Shown: in pieces, positions 30,848 to 38,509 of the stretch
How the letters are laid out: each line of letters opens with the position of its first letter
Position numbering within the stretch: position 1 is the stretch's first letter
From: Neomesorhizobium albiziae
GTDB taxonomy: Bacteria; Pseudomonadota; Alphaproteobacteria; Rhizobiales; Rhizobiaceae
Direction: 5' to 3'
Assembly: GCF_900114255.1 (NCBI RefSeq)
Contig: NZ_FOSL01000020.1
Span: 30,169-94,168, forward strand
Length of the DNA: 64,000 nucleotides
Made by a program: the position numbers and the translations under genes
The notes under the pieces: generated by a model
The model's input: only the letters and a program-made list of their open reading frames with translations
The model's database searches: none
Told to the model about the DNA's origin: nothing

Positions 30848-31099
30848 CTATTCCCCGTCGAGCGGTTCTGTTCCCACCGGCTTGCCGTCTCGAGACAGCC
30901 TGATCTTCTCGACCTTGTCCTCGGCTGCCTTCAGCAGGCGGTCGCAATGCGCCTTCAGCGCTTCTCCGCGCTCGTAGATGCGGATCGACTGGTCGAGCGG
31001 CACGTCGCCGCGCTCCAGATCGTCGACGATCTCCTCCAGCGCGGCAAGCGCCTGCTCGAAGCTCATGGCCTTGATATCATTGTTCAATTCGTCGGCCAT
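30848..31099 (-). CDS. xseB: exodeoxyribonuclease VII small subunit
   Basis: 83-residue XseB, which forms coiled-coil helical hairpins on the XseA large subunit of exonuclease [26 protein letters not shown] and [22 protein letters not shown] helices ([15 protein letters not shown]) are diagnostic. It starts three bases after the deacetylase gene. XseA is not in the window. Position ahead of dxs and tlyA is conserved in many proteobacteria. Confidence 0.93.
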   Translation of the reverse strand: MADELNNDIKAMSFEQALAALEEIVDDLERGDVPLDQSIRIYERGEALKAHCDRLLKAAEDKVEKIRLSRDGKPVGTEPLDGE

Positions 31100-31102
31100 C
31101 GC

Positions 31103-32029
31103 CTACCCTTTCATCAGTCTTTTTACATGGGCGCCGACCGAAAAAGCCAGGCCCTGCAGGTCGTAGCCGCCTTCCAGCAGACTTACCAGCCGGCTGTTCG
31201 AAAACCGCGCCGCGCGCTCCATCAATTTGCCGGTGGCCCAGTCGAAATCCTCCTCGGTGAGGTTGATCTCGGCCAGGGGATCGCGGTGATGGGCGTCGAA
31301 ACCCGCCGAAATGACGATCAGGTCGGGCCGGAAATTGTCGAGCGCTGGCAAAACGCGCGACAGGAACGCGTCGCGAAACGTGTCGCTGCCGGTCTGCGGC
31401 GCCAGCGGCGCGTTGACGATGTTGCCGGCGCCGGTCTCAGACTTGGCGCCGGTGCCGGGATAAAGCGGCATCTGATGGGTCGAGCAGTAGAGCACCGTCG
31501 GATCGTCCCAAAAAATGTCCTGGGTGCCGTTACCGTGATGCACGTCCCAGTCGACGATGGCCACCCGTTCGGCGCCGTGCCGGCGTTGCGCATAACGAGC
31601 CGCGATGGCCGCGTTGTTGAACAGGCAGAAGCCCATCGCCGTGGTTTTCTCGGCATGATGGCCGGGCGGACGCGAAGCGACGAACACATTGTCGGCGACG
31701 CCGGCAAAAACATCGTCGACCGCGGCGTTGGCCGCACCGATGGCGGCAAGGGCCGCCTCCCAGCTTTTCGGGCTGACGGATGTATCGGCATCGACCCGCA
31801 CGATGCCATCCAGGGGAATTGCCCTGCGAATCTTCGCCACGAACTCTTGCGGATGTGCGTAGAGGATCGTCGCCTCGTCGCCTGCCGGCGCTTCGACGCG
31901 GTCGAGTTCAAAATAGGCTTCGTCCTCCAGCACCCGGGCGATGGCCCGCAAGCGGTCCGGTCGCTCGGGGTGGCCCGGCGGGGTGAGGTGCTCGAGGTAG
32001 ATCGGGTGCGAATAGAACCGTGTGGTCAT
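31103..32029 (-). CDS. histone-deacetylase-family amidohydrolase
   Basis: 308-residue zinc hydrolase of the HDAC/acetoin-utilisation/acetylpolyamine amidohydrolase fold. Seen: RPPGHHAEK (active-site His pair), DWDVHHGNGTQDIFW with zinc ligands, SAGFDAHHRDPLAE (zinc Asp) and LEGGYDL. The substrate may be an acetylated polyamine or a protein. It is close to xseB (three bases). The sirtuin at 24.2 kb is a second, unrelated deacylase in the window. Confidence 0.9.
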   Translation of the reverse strand: MTTRFYSHPIYLEHLTPPGHPERPDRLRAIARVLEDEAYFELDRVEAPAGDEATILYAHPQEFVAKIRRAIPLDGIVRVDADTSVSPKSWEAALAAIGAANAAVDDVFAGVADNVFVASRPPGHHAEKTTAMGFCLFNNAAIAARYAQRRHGAERVAIVDWDVHHGNGTQDIFWDDPTVLYCSTHQMPLYPGTGAKSETGAGNIVNAPLAPQTGSDTFRDAFLSRVLPALDNFRPDLIVISAGFDAHHRDPLAEINLTEEDFDWATGKLMERAARFSNSRLVSLLEGGYDLQGLAFSVGAHVKRLMKG

Positions 32030-32149
32030 CCCCCCAGTCTAAACGGCTATGGCGGCTTAGGCCACGTCGGGCGCTGCGTTGGCTGGGGAAATCGTCGCCT
32101 CGCCGGCAGGTGTCGTCGTGTCTGGAGGTGGCTTTCGCCGCGATGAGCG

Positions 32150-32290
32150 GTAGGATGGCGTCCGCCAGGTGCCCGCAGCAATGCGGGAGAATCGGGAACA
32201 CGGTGAAATTCCGTGGCGTGCCCAACGCTGTAGGAGGGACTGCGCCGGCAAGGTCACTGCTTCTTTTAAGGAGTGGGAAGACGCCGGACG
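32150..32290 (+). promoter_or_regulatory. cobalamin riboswitch upstream of bluB
   Basis: The + strand here has the ordered elements of an adenosylcobalamin aptamer. P1 pairs GGCGTC (32157-32162) with GACGCC (32280-32285). Between them are CAGGTGCCCGCAGC, GGGAACACGGTGAAATTCCG, GCGTGCCCAACGCTGTAG, and the B12 box GTCACTG...GGAGTGGGAAG. It lies 140 bases ahead of bluB, a cobalamin-pathway gene, in the right orientation. Expected effect: high cobalamin lowers bluB expression. Confidence 0.88.
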
Positions 32291-32340
32291 CGGGACGATC
32301 TCAAGCCAGAAGACCGGCCAGGCAAAAAGAGTCGTCCCGC
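32290..32340 (+). promoter_or_regulatory. stem following the cobalamin aptamer, candidate expression platform
   Basis: GCGGGACGA (32290-32298) pairs perfectly with TCGTCCCGC (32332-32340) across a 33-base loop. It begins where the riboswitch P1 ends, the usual place for an expression platform. No T-run follows, so control by this stem would be translational or through an alternative fold. Confidence 0.5.
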
Positions 32341-32362
32341 ATGGTCAGGCGGAGCGACGCCG

Positions 32363-32409
32363 TTAGAGCATTTTGCAGCCAGATGATTCCACCGGCTGCA
32401 AAATGCTCC
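32363..32409. repeat. half-RIME palindrome between riboswitch and bluB
   Basis: GAGCATTTTGCAGCC (32366-32380) and GGCTGCAAAATGCTC (32394-32408) form a 15-bp perfect stem with a 13-base loop. It starts TTAGAGC like the RIMEs in this window, and its left arm matches the first half of the RIME at 59804. It lies 23 bases before the bluB start. Confidence 0.75.
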
Positions 32410-32431
32410 AGAGATCGCAAGGGGACACGCG

Positions 32432-33184
32432 ATGCCGGCCGCCAGCAGTCATGCCATTTCCGACAATTCTTTCGATGCCGCCGCGCGCGACGCCGTCTAC
32501 GAGGCGATCTTCACGCGCCGCGACGTGCGCAGTCACTTCCTGCCCGAAACCATCGACGATAGCGTGCTTGCGCGGCTGCTGCTTGCCGCCCATCACGCGC
32601 CGTCGGTCGGCTACATGCAGCCGTGGAACTTCATCGTCATCCGCGACGCCAGGCGGCGGGAGCAGATCCGCGACCTGTTTCTAGACGCCCGCCGCCAGGA
32701 AGCCGAAAACATCGAGGGCGACAGGCAGGCGCTCTACCGCAAGCTGAAGCTCGAGGGCATCTGCGAAAGCCCCCTCAATCTCTGCATCACCTGCGACCGC
32801 AGCCGGTCCAAAAACTCGCCGCTCGGCCGCTGGCACAACCCCGAAATGGACCTCTACAGCACGGTCTGCGCAGTGCAGAATTTCTGGCTCGCGGCGCGCG
32901 CCGAAGGCATCGGCGTCGGCTGGGTCAGCATCCTGGACAGCGACGCGCTGAAATGCCTGCTCGGCATCCCCGGGCATGTCGTGCCGGTTGCCTATCTCTG
33001 CGTCGGGCGCGTCTCGGAGTTCGCGCCAAGACCCGATCTCGAAACGCATGGCTGGGGCAAGCGATTGCCGCTGCCGGATCTGATCATGAGCGAGATCTTC
33101 GGCGGCACCGGCGAACAGCGCCTCAAGCGTGCGGTGAACGCGACGCAATTTTCCGCAGCGGCGGTCAACCGCCCGGAAATTTAG
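32432..33184 (+). CDS. bluB: 5,6-dimethylbenzimidazole synthase
   Basis: 250-residue nitroreductase-fold flavoenzyme that turns reduced FMN into the lower ligand of vitamin B12. Family marks include FTRRDVRSHFLPETID, AHHAPSVGYMQPWNFIVI, and GVGWVSILDSDALKCLLGIP. AAGGGGACACGCG precedes the start. A cobalamin riboswitch lies upstream, which supports the assignment over a general nitroreductase. The riboflavin-pathway gene ribBX is about 10 kb away and feeds the FMN substrate. Confidence 0.95.
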   Translation: MPAASSHAISDNSFDAAARDAVYEAIFTRRDVRSHFLPETIDDSVLARLLLAAHHAPSVGYMQPWNFIVIRDARRREQIRDLFLDARRQEAENIEGDRQALYRKLKLEGICESPLNLCITCDRSRSKNSPLGRWHNPEMDLYSTVCAVQNFWLAARAEGIGVGWVSILDSDALKCLLGIPGHVVPVAYLCVGRVSEFAPRPDLETHGWGKRLPLPDLIMSEIFGGTGEQRLKRAVNATQFSAAAVNRPEI

Positions 33185-33189
33185 TGCTG

Positions 33190-33426
33190 CTAGATCGCCG
33201 CACCGAACAGAAGCAGCGCCGCACCGAACGCGATCAGCGCCAGTCCCGGCCAGTTGCCGGCCAGACCGAGAAACCGAACACCGCGATGCTCCGGCTCCAG
33301 CGTGCCATCGCGCAGCCCGGGCGAACCGTTGGCGGTGCCGCTCAGCCGTCCGCGGTCGATCGCAGCCTTTGCCAGCAACAGCACGCCTGCGATGACCAGA
33401 AATGCGCCCAGCCAGATGACGGGCAT
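33190..33426 (-). CDS. small two-span membrane protein
   Basis: 78 residues with two hydrophobic segments, IWLGAFLVIAGVLLLAKAA at the N-terminus and GNWPGLALIAFGAALLLFGA at the C-terminus. A GC-rich linker (about residues 28-52) joins them. GGGAGGCAACG precedes the ATG. It is convergent with bluB and divergent from the S41 gene. No known domain. Confidence 0.7.
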   Translation of the reverse strand: MPVIWLGAFLVIAGVLLLAKAAIDRGRLSGTANGSPGLRDGTLEPEHRGVRFLGLAGNWPGLALIAFGAALLLFGAAI

Positions 33427-33538
33427 CGTTGCCTCCCATCACATTTGCGGCATCCGCCGCTTTTTCGGTCATTTAGGGCGGACATCACCATGTTCCAGCC
33501 GCCCGCCGCCCCATAATGTCGCAAACTGGGAGGTTCTG

Positions 33539-34792
33539 ATGCTGAAATCGTTGCGCGCCTGCGCTGCCGCGATGCTGTTTTTCCTGAGTGGGGCGCTGGC
33601 GCTTCAGGCTGCCGAACCGCCGCGCTCGGGAAACAAGGTGTTCGACCGCGCCGTCGAACTGGTGGTCAAGAATTTCCACGACGCCTCGGCGATGGACCGC
33701 TTCACGGAGGCGGTGCAGCGCGAGGTGCACGATCCGCGCACACCGGTGACCGCGACAAGCCAGGATGCGCGCGTCAACGCTGCAATCGGTACCGTGCTTG
33801 CCAGCCTCCAGGCTTCGCATACCGGCCACTTCCAGCCTGACACCATCGACTATTTCGAATTGGCCGACGTTTTCCGTTTCGCCATCCGCGACGATCTGCG
33901 GCGGCTGTTCCCGCCGGACGGCGATGTGCGTTATCCCGGCATCGGCATGGTGGCGCGGCAAGGCAACGGCCTGTGGTTCGTCAGCGATGTCTACGACGGC
34001 TCGCCTGCCGCACGCGCCGGCATTCTCACCGGCGACGAGATCATTTCCGTGGACGGCGCACCCTATCGCCAGATCGCCTCGTTCCGTGACAAGGTCGGCA
34101 AGCAGGTCGAAGTTAAACTGCGGCGCCGGCCCGATGCGGAACCGGTAACGCTCAAGGTCCAGGTCGAATCGTTGCGGCCGCTGCCGATGTTCGAGAAGGC
34201 GATCGCCGACAGCGCCACGCTGTTCGAACGCGACGGCCGCAAGATCGGCTACATCCGGCTGTGGACGCTCGCCGCCCGCAATTCGATGGGCGCCGTCGCC
34301 GAAGCGCTGGCCGAAGGCAAGCTCAAGGACGCGGACGGGCTGGTGCTCGACCTGCGCGGACGCTGGGGTGGCGGCAGTTCCGATGCGGCAGAGCTGTTCG
34401 TTGGCGACACGCCGCCGTTTCGGCTGGTCGACCGCGACGGCGAGACCATGTTTGCCAACGTGCGCTGGCGCCGGCCCGTGGTGGCGATTATCGATGAGGG
34501 TTCCCGCAGCGGGCTGGAGGTTTTCGCCTACGCGCTCAAGGTGAACAAGGTTCCGCTGGTCGGCGCCCGCTCGGCTGGCGCCCTGCTCGCAGGCCGCGCC
34601 TTCCTGCTGCCCGACGACAGCCTGCTGGAGATCGCAGTCTCCGACGCCATCATCGGCGACAATATCAGGCTGGAAGGCAGCGGCGTGCAGCCGGATATTC
34701 CGGTGCCTTTCAGCCTGCCCTATGCCGCGGGTGCGGACCCCCAGCGCGAAGCGGCGATCGAGGAGATGCGGCGGATTCTGGCGCGGGGATAA
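33539..34792 (+). CDS. S41-family peptidase-like protein with PDZ domain
   Basis: 417-residue exported protein: signal peptide (about 1-24, ending LALQAAEP), helical N-terminal part, PDZ domain (about 140-210, SPAARAGILTGDEIISVDG) and S41 fold (about 220-410). DEGSRSGLEVFAYAL places a Ser at the usual nucleophile position. The residue that is the CtpA-type general-base Lys (G-K-G motif) reads VGARSAGALLAG, so the Ser-Lys dyad seems incomplete. It may use another base or have lost activity. TGGGAGGTTCTG supports the start. Confidence 0.82.
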   Translation: MLKSLRACAAAMLFFLSGALALQAAEPPRSGNKVFDRAVELVVKNFHDASAMDRFTEAVQREVHDPRTPVTATSQDARVNAAIGTVLASLQASHTGHFQPDTIDYFELADVFRFAIRDDLRRLFPPDGDVRYPGIGMVARQGNGLWFVSDVYDGSPAARAGILTGDEIISVDGAPYRQIASFRDKVGKQVEVKLRRRPDAEPVTLKVQVESLRPLPMFEKAIADSATLFERDGRKIGYIRLWTLAARNSMGAVAEALAEGKLKDADGLVLDLRGRWGGGSSDAAELFVGDTPPFRLVDRDGETMFANVRWRRPVVAIIDEGSRSGLEVFAYALKVNKVPLVGARSAGALLAGRAFLLPDDSLLEIAVSDAIIGDNIRLEGSGVQPDIPVPFSLPYAAGADPQREAAIEEMRRILARG

Positions 34793-34811
34793 GCGGCAGG
34801 CAACGCGCCCG

Positions 34812-35225
34812 TCAGAATTCCCACGGTGAGATCAGCCTGAGACCGGTTGTACTGAAATCGCTGATGTTGCGCGTTGCCAGTCTACCGCCATTGATGTGTG
34901 CAATTGCCGCGATCATGCCGTCGGGCGCTGACATTGGCCTTCCCCGACGCGAAGCCATACCCATGATTTCGCCGTAGACGAGCGCCGCCTCTTCGGTCAG
35001 GCCGAATATGCGGTCAGCGAAACGCCGTCGCCAATCGGACAGCCCCAGTTCAAGCCGCTCCGCGCGCTGATCCGGCCGTATCTTTTGGATGCCAAAAGCG
35101 ATCTCTGCGATTGTCACTGTCGGAAGGGCAAGTTCGGCATCGCTCCGGACGAGCCAAGCCATGACCGCGGCGTTGGGCGAACTCTTCAGAGTCTCGGAAA
35201 CTACGTTCGTATCGAGAAAGATCAA
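34812..35225 (-). CDS. vapC: PIN-domain toxin (VapC/FitB type)
   Basis: 137-residue PIN-domain endoribonuclease. The metal-binding acids appear as MIFLDTNVVSE (Asp5), TIAEIAFG (Glu about 41) and SAPDGMIAAIA (Asp about 102). It would cleave tRNA or rRNA when free of antitoxin. The start is a TTG overlapping the antitoxin stop (TTGA). It ends 20 bases from the S41 gene. Confidence 0.87.
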   Translation of the reverse strand: MIFLDTNVVSETLKSSPNAAVMAWLVRSDAELALPTVTIAEIAFGIQKIRPDQRAERLELGLSDWRRRFADRIFGLTEEAALVYGEIMGMASRRGRPMSAPDGMIAAIAHINGGRLATRNISDFSTTGLRLISPWEF

Positions 35226-35470
35226 AGATCGGGTCCCAAATGCACAGGGCGGCCCTCCTTAATGACCGCTTCAAGATCGATATCGGTGCTACTGCTTGCC
35301 GCCAATCGTGCATAAAAATCGGACGCGGGCTCACGCCCTGCCTCACGGATTTCATAGGATTCCAAAGCGCGCTCGACGACATCCGCTATCGAGCGGTTTT
35401 CGCGTCGGGCAAGCCTATGCGCAAGGTCGCGCGCCTTGGCGCTTCTGACTGAAAGCTGGGGTTCGGCCAT
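35222..35470 (-). CDS. vapB: antitoxin of the VapC pair (ribbon-helix-helix type)
   Basis: 82-residue antitoxin. The N-terminal half (LSVRSAKARDLAHRLARREN) has a ribbon-helix-helix-like DNA-binding pattern. The C-terminal half (YEIREAGREP onward) would wrap the toxin. The stop overlaps the vapC start, so expression is coupled. A roughly 40-base gap to panC holds its promoter. Autoregulation is the family norm. Confidence 0.82.
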   Translation of the reverse strand: MAEPQLSVRSAKARDLAHRLARRENRSIADVVERALESYEIREAGREPASDFYARLAASSSTDIDLEAVIKEGRPVHLGPDL

Positions 35471-35513
35471 GATGCTTCCTTCGCCCTTATTATAGAAAAC
35501 TCACGAGCTGCCA

Positions 35514-36392
35514 TCAAGGTGGCAAAAGATGGCCTGATGGCAGAGCGCTAACCACCTCGACATTGTCGATCAGGCGCACAGCGCCCAGCCACGCCGCAAC
35601 CAACAGGCGCGCCGGCTTGTCCGCCCGTTCGAGCGGCTTCAGGTCGTCGTTGCCCCGCAGTTCGAGATATTCGACATCGTGGAAGCCGGCTTCGACGATT
35701 GCCGCTTTCGCCGCCTCGATGACCTGCCGGGCCGCACCGCCCGCCGACAATTTGCCCGCCGCATCGAAGAGAATTGCAGCCAGCCGTGGCGCAATCGTGC
35801 GCTCGGCCGCAGACAGGCGCGTGTTGCGGGACGACAAGGCCAATCCATCAGCTTCGCGAACTGTCGCGCAACCGACAATCTCGACAGGAATATCCAGATC
35901 CTTCGCCATGCGGCGCACAACATGCAACTGCTGGAAGTCCTTTTCGCCGAAGAATGCGACGTCGGCGCCGGTCTGCAGGAAGAGCTTTGCGACAACGGTG
36001 GCGACGCCGTCGAAATGGCCCGGTCGATAAGCGCCGCACAATCCCTCGCTGACGCCCGCCACGGAAACGGTGGTGGCGAAACCCTCGGGGTAAATCTCCT
36101 CGGCATCGGGAACATAAAGCAGATGCGCCCCGGTCGGCGCCAGCTTGGCCGCGTCTTCGTTTTCCGTGCGGGGATAGGCGGCAAGGTCGGCGGCACTGTT
36201 GAACTGCTTCGGGTTGACAAACAGGGTGACGATGACGCGGTCACTGCGGGCAAGAGCCGTCTCGACCAGGCTGAGATGTCCACGATGCAGGGCGCCCATG
36301 GTCGGCACGACGCCCACTTTGGCGCCATCCCACCGCCAGCCGGCAACAACCTTCCTCAGTTCCGACACGGTGCGAACGATCGGCACGCTCAT
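35514..36392 (-). CDS. panC: pantothenate synthetase
   Basis: 292-residue ATP-dependent ligase joining pantoate and beta-alanine. [14 protein letters not shown] is the nucleotide-binding HIGH region. [15 protein letters not shown] and the flexible SSRNTRLS loop follow. The ATG at 36392 overlaps the panB stop as ATGA, which settles the start against a frame reading 69 codons further upstream. It forms a two-gene operon with panB. Confidence 0.95.
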   Translation of the reverse strand: MSVPIVRTVSELRKVVAGWRWDGAKVGVVPTMGALHRGHLSLVETALARSDRVIVTLFVNPKQFNSAADLAAYPRTENEDAAKLAPTGAHLLYVPDAEEIYPEGFATTVSVAGVSEGLCGAYRPGHFDGVATVVAKLFLQTGADVAFFGEKDFQQLHVVRRMAKDLDIPVEIVGCATVREADGLALSSRNTRLSAAERTIAPRLAAILFDAAGKLSAGGAARQVIEAAKAAIVEAGFHDVEYLELRGNDDLKPLERADKPARLLVAAWLGAVRLIDNVEVVSALPSGHLLPP

Positions 36393-37234
36393 GCGGCGGT
36401 CCCACGCCTGACGGTCTTCGGCACGTCGCCGAAGACATGCTCGGGGCCGGGAAACCGCCGCTCGCGCACTTCCTCTGCATAGGCAGCGATTGCCGCGTCG
36501 GCCTCGTTGCCCAACTCCGCATATCGCTTGACGAATTTCGGCCGGAATTCGGAGAACTGACCCAGCATGTCGTCGACCACCAGGATCTGGCCGTCGCAAG
36601 CTGCCGAAGCGCCGATGCCGATGGTCGGCACGGCGATCTTGCCGGTGATCGCGCGCGCCAGCGGCTCGGCGATCTTTTCCAGGACGACCGAAAACGCGCC
36701 GGCCTCAGTGGCCGCGACCGCATCGCGCAGGATCCGGTCGGCATCACCGCCCCGCCCCTGCACCTTGTAGCCGCCGAACACGTTGACCGACTGCGGCGTC
36801 AGCCCGACATGCGCCATCACCGGAATGCCGCGCCCGGTGAGGAAGCGGATCGTTCCGGCCATCGTCTCGCCACCTTCCAGCTTCACTGCCGCACAACCGG
36901 TCTCGGCCATCAGACGTGCGGCGTTGCGGAAAGCCTGCTCCGGGCTCTCCTCGTAGGAGCCGAACGGCATGTCGACCACCATCAGCGCGCGCTCGACGCC
37001 GCGGCGCACAGCCTTGCCGTGCATGATCATCATGTCGAGGGTGACACCGAGCGTCGACGGCAGACCGTGCAAGACCATGCCGACACTGTCGCCGACCAGC
37101 ACGACATCGCAATGCCGGTCGACCAGCCGCGCCATCGGCGTCGTATAGGCGGTGAGACAGGCGATCGGCGCGCCGCCCTTGCGCTCGGCAATGTCGGGCG
37201 GGGTCAGGATCTTGACGTCCGCGGATGCACTCAT
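36389..37234 (-). CDS. panB: 3-methyl-2-oxobutanoate hydroxymethyltransferase
   Basis: 281-residue enzyme making ketopantoate, the committed step to pantothenate and CoA. Seen: [44 protein letters not shown] and the catalytic Glu in [24 protein letters not shown] precedes the start. It overlaps panC. The 212-base upstream spacer is shared with the divergent monooxygenase gene. Confidence 0.95.
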   Translation of the reverse strand: MSASADVKILTPPDIAERKGGAPIACLTAYTTPMARLVDRHCDVVLVGDSVGMVLHGLPSTLGVTLDMMIMHGKAVRRGVERALMVVDMPFGSYEESPEQAFRNAARLMAETGCAAVKLEGGETMAGTIRFLTGRGIPVMAHVGLTPQSVNVFGGYKVQGRGGDADRILRDAVAATEAGAFSVVLEKIAEPLARAITGKIAVPTIGIGASAACDGQILVVDDMLGQFSEFRPKFVKRYAELGNEADAAIAAYAEEVRERRFPGPEHVFGDVPKTVRRGTAA

Positions 37235-37373
37235 CTCGCTTCTCCCTCAACGCACTTCGCGAATGTGTTGCACGATTTTTGTGCAGTGCGAAGAGAAAAA
37301 CGGTTAGCCGGCCCGCATTTCCGGCCCGATGGCGGGTTGGCAGCACCAGCCTTCAAAACCGTCGCAAGCAGGC

Positions 37374-37404
37374 TTGACCTCAACCTTGGTTGAAGTCGTA
37401 GCGT
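37374..37404 (+). promoter_or_regulatory. SoxR/MerR-type promoter box
   Basis: A TTGACC -35 (37374-37379) and a TAGCGT -10 (37399-37404) are separated by 19 bases. The spacer contains the dyad CCTCAACC-TT-GGTTGAAG (37378-37395). A long 19-base spacer filled by a dyad of the CCTCAA...TTGAGG type is the hallmark of MerR-family and especially SoxR promoters. It lies 42 bases ahead of the small monooxygenase gene. Confidence 0.65.
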
Positions 37405-37446
37405 CCCCTGAAACAGCGGCAAGGCAAGGCTCCGGAAGGAAAAGCG

Positions 37447-37788
37447 ATGACCGAAACCCAGGGTGGACCGTCGTCCGTCTATCGCATCAACAAATTCACG
37501 GTTCCGACGGAAGAACGCGAAGAATTCCTAGACCTGCTCGAAAAGACCCATGCGGTCATGCGTGCGCAGCACGGGTTCGTGCGCGACCTCATCCTGGAAC
37601 AGCAATCGGATCCGGACGTCTGCGACCTCTTTACACTGATCGAGCTTGCCGGCCCCGACGCCGTCAGCCGCGTCACGGCGGCCATAGCCGATCAGGACCG
37701 CGTGTTGGGGCTCGACCGCAAGGAGATTGTGTCGCGGTTGGGCATCAGGTCGTCGGCATGGCTGTTGAAGGCCGTGCAACTGTCCTAA
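37447..37788 (+). CDS. antibiotic-biosynthesis-monooxygenase (ABM) domain protein
   Basis: 113-residue single-domain alpha/beta-barrel protein of the ABM family (quinol or heme-independent monooxygenases). YRINKFTVPTEEREEFLDLL is the first strand and helix, and VCDLFTLIELAGPDAVSRV the central strands. GGAAGGAAAAGCG precedes the ATG. The SoxR-like box upstream suggests induction by redox-active compounds. It is convergent with the TetR gene (4-base overlap). The substrate is unknown. Confidence 0.78.
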   Translation: MTETQGGPSSVYRINKFTVPTEEREEFLDLLEKTHAVMRAQHGFVRDLILEQQSDPDVCDLFTLIELAGPDAVSRVTAAIADQDRVLGLDRKEIVSRLGIRSSAWLLKAVQLS

Positions 37789-38387
37789 TGCCGGCTGCGA
37801 TCCTTCAACAGTCCCTCCAGCAGGACGTTGAACGCCTTCACCGCCTTCTTCGAGGCAGACGGCGGATCATCGGCGTTGGCAATCCACAGCGCCGCATGCA
37901 ACGACGCGCCGCTGATCAGCCTGGCGATGGCCTCGGGATCGACCTCGACCACCAATTTAGCATCGATCAGTTTCTGGAGACTGTCGGTCATCGAGCGGAT
38001 GCAGGCGTTCTGCGACGGCCATTGCCAAGGATCGCCAAGCGTCGCCGGACCGTCGAGCAGCACGATGCGCTGGATCTCCGGCTCGAGCGCCATCTCGATA
38101 TAGGCAGTGCATTCATCCACGAAACCTTGCCAGGGATTGCCGGCCATGGCCGAGACTTGGCGCAACCTTTCGGACATCTCACCGTCGATCTCGGCGATCA
38201 CCGCTTCCAGCAATCCCTTCTTGTCGCCGAAGTGATGATACAGCGCGCCACGCGTCAGACCGGCGGCCGCCGTGAAGTCGTCCATCGACGCTTCGGCGTA
38301 TCCGACCGTGCCGAAAGCCTGGCGACCGGAGGCGAGCAGCTTGGCTCTGGTCTCGGCAATCATCTCACTGCGGGGCTTGTGCGCCAT
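37785..38387 (-). CDS. TetR-family transcriptional repressor
   Basis: About 200-residue TetR regulator: N-terminal helix-turn-helix (about residues 10-55, FGTVGYAEASMDDFTAAAGL then a TRGALYHHFGDKK recognition helix) and a helical ligand domain. The start at 38387 (MAHKPRSEM) is preferred because the alternative ATG at 38408 lies inside a palindromic operator and AGAAAGAAC precedes 38387. Three operator-like palindromes separate it from the divergent MFS gene, so it probably represses both. Confidence 0.87.
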   Translation of the reverse strand: MAHKPRSEMIAETRAKLLASGRQAFGTVGYAEASMDDFTAAAGLTRGALYHHFGDKKGLLEAVIAEIDGEMSERLRQVSAMAGNPWQGFVDECTAYIEMALEPEIQRIVLLDGPATLGDPWQWPSQNACIRSMTDSLQKLIDAKLVVEVDPEAIARLISGASLHAALWIANADDPPSASKKAVKAFNVLLEGLLKDRSRH

Positions 38388-38405
38388 ATCTGTTCTTTCT
38401 TTTTG

Positions 38406-38474
38406 CATACGCCGCGTATATTAGTTGACATACGCGGCGTATGCAACTAACTCTAATCACATACGCCACGTATG
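38406..38474. promoter_or_regulatory. three TetR operator palindromes
   Basis: ATACGCCGCGTAT (38407-38419), ATACGCGGCGTAT (38430-38442) and ATACGCCACGTAT (38461-38473) are 13-base palindromes with odd centres. The last has one mismatch. Centre spacings are 23 and 31 bases. They fill the spacer between the TetR gene and the first MFS gene and are almost certainly its operators. Confidence 0.85.
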
Positions 38475-38509
38475 TAAGTGGCGCTCCTCCCAGAATCCAG
38501 GAGTGCACT

